From assembly GCA_902583715.1 (NCBI GenBank), contig CACHXC010000002.1:60325-124324 (forward strand): a stretch of 64,000 bases of DNA, given 5' to 3'. The position numbers were made by a program, and so were the translations under genes. The stretch is from an uncultured SAR116 cluster alpha proteobacterium. GTDB taxonomy: Bacteria; Pseudomonadota; Alphaproteobacteria; Puniceispirillales; Puniceispirillaceae. The notes beneath the pieces were generated by a model, which saw nothing but the letters and a program-made list of their open reading frames with translations, had not been told where the DNA came from and ran no database searches. Shown here piece by piece: positions 57,758 through 64,000 of this stretch. Each line of letters opens with the position of its first letter. Position 1 is the stretch's first letter.

Positions 57758-59142
57758 CAGATCTGCCTGAGGATAATGCCGCGCTGGTGCAATGTTGGGG
57801 GCGGGTCACGCAACGTATGCGCCACGATATTGGCGATGCGGCATGGCGCAACTGGATCAAGCCGTTGCGGGTCAACCGGCTGGAAGCGGGCACATTGACA
57901 CTTGAAACCGATTCGACCCTTACACGTGAGCGGGTAAACAGCCAATATGCTGATCGGTTGCGGGTGATTTCAGCGGCTGAATTCAAAACAATGGCATCTG
58001 GCGTTAATCATGTTGAGGTGCGAATCGCCAAGGCGCTGGCCCAGCGGACCGATCGCCCACACCGTATGAGCGAACAAAAGCCAGTTCAAAAAACCCCGAG
58101 CAAAGACAAATCCTATGATCTGTCTGCCGGTCTCGACCCCCGATATACCTTTGCTAATTTTGTTGTTGGTAAACCGAATGAACTGGCATTTGCTGTGGCG
58201 CGCCGGACAGCGGAAAGTGAAAAAGTCGCGTTTAATCCGTTATTTTTATATGGCGGTGTTGGTCTTGGCAAAACCCATTTGATGCATGCCATTGCCTGGC
58301 ATATCCGCCAGCGAAACCCGGCGCGAAAGGTGATGTATCTGTCAGCTGAAAAATTTATGAACCGATTTGTTCAGGCGTTGCGTTTCAGAGATACCATTTC
58401 TTTTAAGGAACAATTTCGGTCAGTCGATGTATTGATGATCGACGATGTGCAATTTATCAGTGGTAAGGAATCTACGCAGGAAGAGTTTTTCCATACCTTC
58501 AATGCGCTTGTCGAAGATGGGCGTCAGGTGATCGTTTCGGCAGATAAATCGCCAACTGATCTTGAAGGCATGGAAGAACGCCTACGCTCGCGGCTTGGCT
58601 GGGGCATGGTGGCCGATATTCATCCTGCTGACTATGAGTTGCGTTTGGGCATTTTGCAATCAAAGGCAGAGCAAGCACAGGTCGAGATATCAGACAAGGT
58701 TTTGGAATTTATGGCGCATCGCATCGTCAGCAATGTTCGCGAACTAGAAGGGGCGCTGAACCGTATTTTGGCCCATGCCATGTTGATTGGTCGGGAAATC
58801 ACTATTGACAGCACGGCTGATCTTTTGGCCGATCTGTTGCGCGCCAGTAGCCGGCAGATCAGCGTTGATGTTATCCAAAAGCGGGTAGCGGCACATTATG
58901 GTGTGCGGGTGTCTGAAATGTTTTCAGCGCGACGCGCACGCAACATTGCCCGCCCGCGTCAGATTGCCATGTATCTGGCAAAAAATCTGACCTCGCTGTC
59001 CTATCCGGAAATAGGCCGGCAATTTGGTGGCCGAGATCACACAACCGTGATGCATGCGGTTAAAACCGTTGAAAATCTGATGAAAAGCGATGCCCAGCTC
59101 AGCGAAGATGTTGAATTAATAAAATCTATTCTTGCCAGCTGA
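57754..59142 (+). CDS. dnaA: Chromosomal replication initiator protein DnaA
   Basis: DnaA opens the origin and acts as a transcription factor. The 462-residue protein has domain I (ALVQCWGRVTQRMRHDIGDA) and a short polar linker. The AAA+ domain has Walker A GGVGLGKTHLMHAIAWH near 165, Walker B VLMIDDVQF and the sensor region. The C-terminal DNA-binding helix has the signature FGGRDHTTVMHAVKTVE. The start is a GTG with no Shine-Dalgarno; a strong site instead serves the 18-codon ORF ending at this GTG. It is followed by dnaN-recF-gyrB, an order closer to the ancestral bacterial arrangement than that of many alphaproteobacteria. Confidence 0.97.
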   Translation: MTDLPEDNAALVQCWGRVTQRMRHDIGDAAWRNWIKPLRVNRLEAGTLTLETDSTLTRERVNSQYADRLRVISAAEFKTMASGVNHVEVRIAKALAQRTDRPHRMSEQKPVQKTPSKDKSYDLSAGLDPRYTFANFVVGKPNELAFAVARRTAESEKVAFNPLFLYGGVGLGKTHLMHAIAWHIRQRNPARKVMYLSAEKFMNRFVQALRFRDTISFKEQFRSVDVLMIDDVQFISGKESTQEEFFHTFNALVEDGRQVIVSADKSPTDLEGMEERLRSRLGWGMVADIHPADYELRLGILQSKAEQAQVEISDKVLEFMAHRIVSNVRELEGALNRILAHAMLIGREITIDSTADLLADLLRASSRQISVDVIQKRVAAHYGVRVSEMFSARRARNIARPRQIAMYLAKNLTSLSYPEIGRQFGGRDHTTVMHAVKTVENLMKSDAQLSEDVELIKSILAS

Positions 59143-59262
59143 TCCGCAAGGGCTGTCTCGCACTTCAAAATCACCCGGTAAAATGGCCATAAAACAAGCC
59201 GATTCGCCATGTGTTGCGAACCGGGATTTTAACAATATTTTGATGCTTGTTTTATTATCTCA

Positions 59263-59271
59263 TGCTATATT
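59263..59271 (+). promoter_or_regulatory. Extended -10 promoter element upstream of dnaN
   Basis: TG-C-TATATT (59263-59271) is an extended -10 in the 218-base dnaA-dnaN gap, about 90 bases before the dnaN ATG. The -35 match is poor, as is allowed for extended -10 promoters. It would let dnaN-recF-gyrB be transcribed apart from dnaA. Confidence 0.4.
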
Positions 59272-59360
59272 TTGTAGAATGGGCAAGGCGGAATGCCACC
59301 CCTATCCCTACGAGTCGTAGCCGCGGCGGCGAATCGTGATAAACACTAAAGAGAGAGCTG

Positions 59361-60464
59361 ATGAAACTGACCATTGATCGTATGAGCTTGTTGCGGCCCT
59401 TGGGTCACGTCCAATCTGTTGTCGAACGGCGCAACACCATTCCCATTTTGGCCAATGTTGTGTTGCGGGCCGAAGATGGGCAATTGTCGCTGACGGCAAC
59501 GGATATGGATATGGATATTGCCACCGAGGTTGGCTGTGCCGTTGCCACACCTGGCACCACTACATTGTCAGCGCATATGCTGTATGATATTGCGCGCAAA
59601 TTGCCAGATGGCGCTGAGGTTGAACTGACCGTATCAGACGGGCATGCCAACATTAGTGCTGGTCGGTCTAGCTTTCGCTTGCCAACCTTGCCAGTGGAGG
59701 ATTTTCCGGCGATCAGCAGCAGTGACTTGCCGGTGAATTTTGCGCTAACAGCGGCTGATCTTCGGGATCTGATTGATGCAACCCGGTTCGCTATCTCCAC
59801 CGAGGAAACCCGTTACTATCTCAATGGCATTTATTTGCATAAGGCAGGTGATGGTCATTTATGCGCGGTGGCGACAGATGGCCATCGCCTTGCCTTGACC
59901 CGCCAAGCATTGCCATCTGGTGCATCGCAAATGCCGTCGGTGATTTTGCCGCGTAAAGCTGTTGGCGAATTACGCAAGCTTCTTGATGATTTTGATGGTG
60001 ACGTGTCGGTTGGTCTGTCTGAAACACGGGCGGAATTTGGCTTTGGTGCAGTGCGCCTGACAAGCAAATTGATTGATGGCACATTTCCAGACTACACTCG
60101 GGTGATCCCAGCTGGCAATAACCGCATCATGCAGGTTGATGCCGCATCTTTTTCAGCCGCAGTTGACCGGGTGTCGACAATTTCATCAGAAAAATCACGG
60201 TCGGTGAAAATGGGGCTGAAGAGCGGCGTCTTGATCCTGTCGGCAAGCAATACTGATGCGTCAAGCGCAACTGAGGAGATCGAAGTCACCTATGATGGGC
60301 CAGAAATGGATATTGGCTTTAATGCCCGCTATCTGCTGGATATTGCTGGTCAGGTGAATAACGATATTGTTGAATTTGCGCTGGCTGATCAGGGATCACC
60401 AAGCCTGGTGCGCGCCCCTGGTGATGAAGCCAGCTTGTTTGTATTGATGCCCATGCGTGTGTGA
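59361..60464 (+). CDS. dnaN: DNA polymerase III subunit beta (sliding clamp)
   Basis: DnaN is the ring-shaped processivity clamp. The 367-residue protein shows the three-fold clamp architecture: VVERRNTIPILANVVLRAED, RYYLNGIYLH and VATDGHRLALTRQ, DGTFPDYTRVIPAGN, and the C-terminal pocket PSLVRAPGDEASLFVLMPMR. GAGAGAG lies upstream of the ATG. recF follows after seven bases. Confidence 0.97.
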   Translation: MKLTIDRMSLLRPLGHVQSVVERRNTIPILANVVLRAEDGQLSLTATDMDMDIATEVGCAVATPGTTTLSAHMLYDIARKLPDGAEVELTVSDGHANISAGRSSFRLPTLPVEDFPAISSSDLPVNFALTAADLRDLIDATRFAISTEETRYYLNGIYLHKAGDGHLCAVATDGHRLALTRQALPSGASQMPSVILPRKAVGELRKLLDDFDGDVSVGLSETRAEFGFGAVRLTSKLIDGTFPDYTRVIPAGNNRIMQVDAASFSAAVDRVSTISSEKSRSVKMGLKSGVLILSASNTDASSATEEIEVTYDGPEMDIGFNARYLLDIAGQVNNDIVEFALADQGSPSLVRAPGDEASLFVLMPMRV

Positions 60465-60471
60465 GTAGGAT

Positions 60472-64000
<3,529 letters not shown>

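Noticed and set aside
57232..59360. Replication origin around dnaA
   Set aside because: Only single poor matches to the DnaA box were seen, with no cluster and no GANTC/AT-rich arrangement that would support an origin.

Overview
The window is 64 kb of gene-dense, moderate-GC core chromosome from an alphaproteobacterium. The order hrcA/grpE/dnaK/dnaJ, maeB/mutS-glnD-murJ-trpS, tsaB-rimI-miaB-phoH-ybeY-corC-lnt-metK-trmB, rimP-nusA-ylxR-infB-rbfA-truB-rpsO-pnp, irr/fabA-fabB-fabI and dnaA-dnaN-recF-gyrB is alphaproteobacterial. The Irr regulator, the YlxR-L7Ae fusion and the alphaproteobacterial-type RpoH promoters agree. The protein style suggests a marine SAR116/Puniceispirillum-like lineage, but that is an inference I could not test. 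I saw no insertion sequence, phage gene, CRISPR array, tRNA, rRNA or other sign of a mobile region. 

Layout. 1-9 kb: truncated rph, then the heat-shock genes hrcA, grpE, dnaK and dnaJ, with an acidic PopZ-like protein inserted on the other strand after hrcA, followed by dapB, nth and a lipoprotein. 9-20 kb: a PfkB-family kinase, maeB, and the overlapping run mutS-glnD-murJ with trpS. 20-24 kb: nfuA, a Bax-like glucosaminidase and a polysaccharide deacetylase. 23.5-32 kb: a tightly overlapping run from tsaB to lnt, then metK and trmB, joining tRNA modification, ribosome maturation and lipoprotein acylation. 32-42 kb: the translation/transcription cluster from rimP to pnp, with terminators after trmB, rpsO and pnp. 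42-48.5 kb: galE, fabA-fabB-fabI divergent from irr, and katG with a candidate Irr box. 48.6-55.3 kb: an SH3 protein, a D-2-hydroxyacid dehydrogenase, a MoeB/ThiF-like enzyme, dut, coaBC with an extra N-terminal helix-turn-helix, ubiB and ubiE. 55.4-64 kb: mutM, a small secreted protein, rpsT and the replication block dnaA-dnaN-recF-gyrB, with gyrB cut by the window end. 

No large new system (defence, biosynthetic or mobile) is visible. The most interesting details are small. An 18-codon upstream ORF with a strong ribosome-binding site ends in a 4-base overlap with the dnaA start. A helix-turn-helix domain is fused to CoaBC. A PopZ-like acidic protein carries a histone H1-like tail. Two well-matched RpoH promoters precede grpE and dnaK, and a strong terminator isolates dnaJ. 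Two regulator genes, hrcA and irr, have promoters so close to the start codon that their mRNAs may be nearly leaderless. A candidate Irr box lies directly upstream of the katG promoter. All promoter and operator calls were made by eye.
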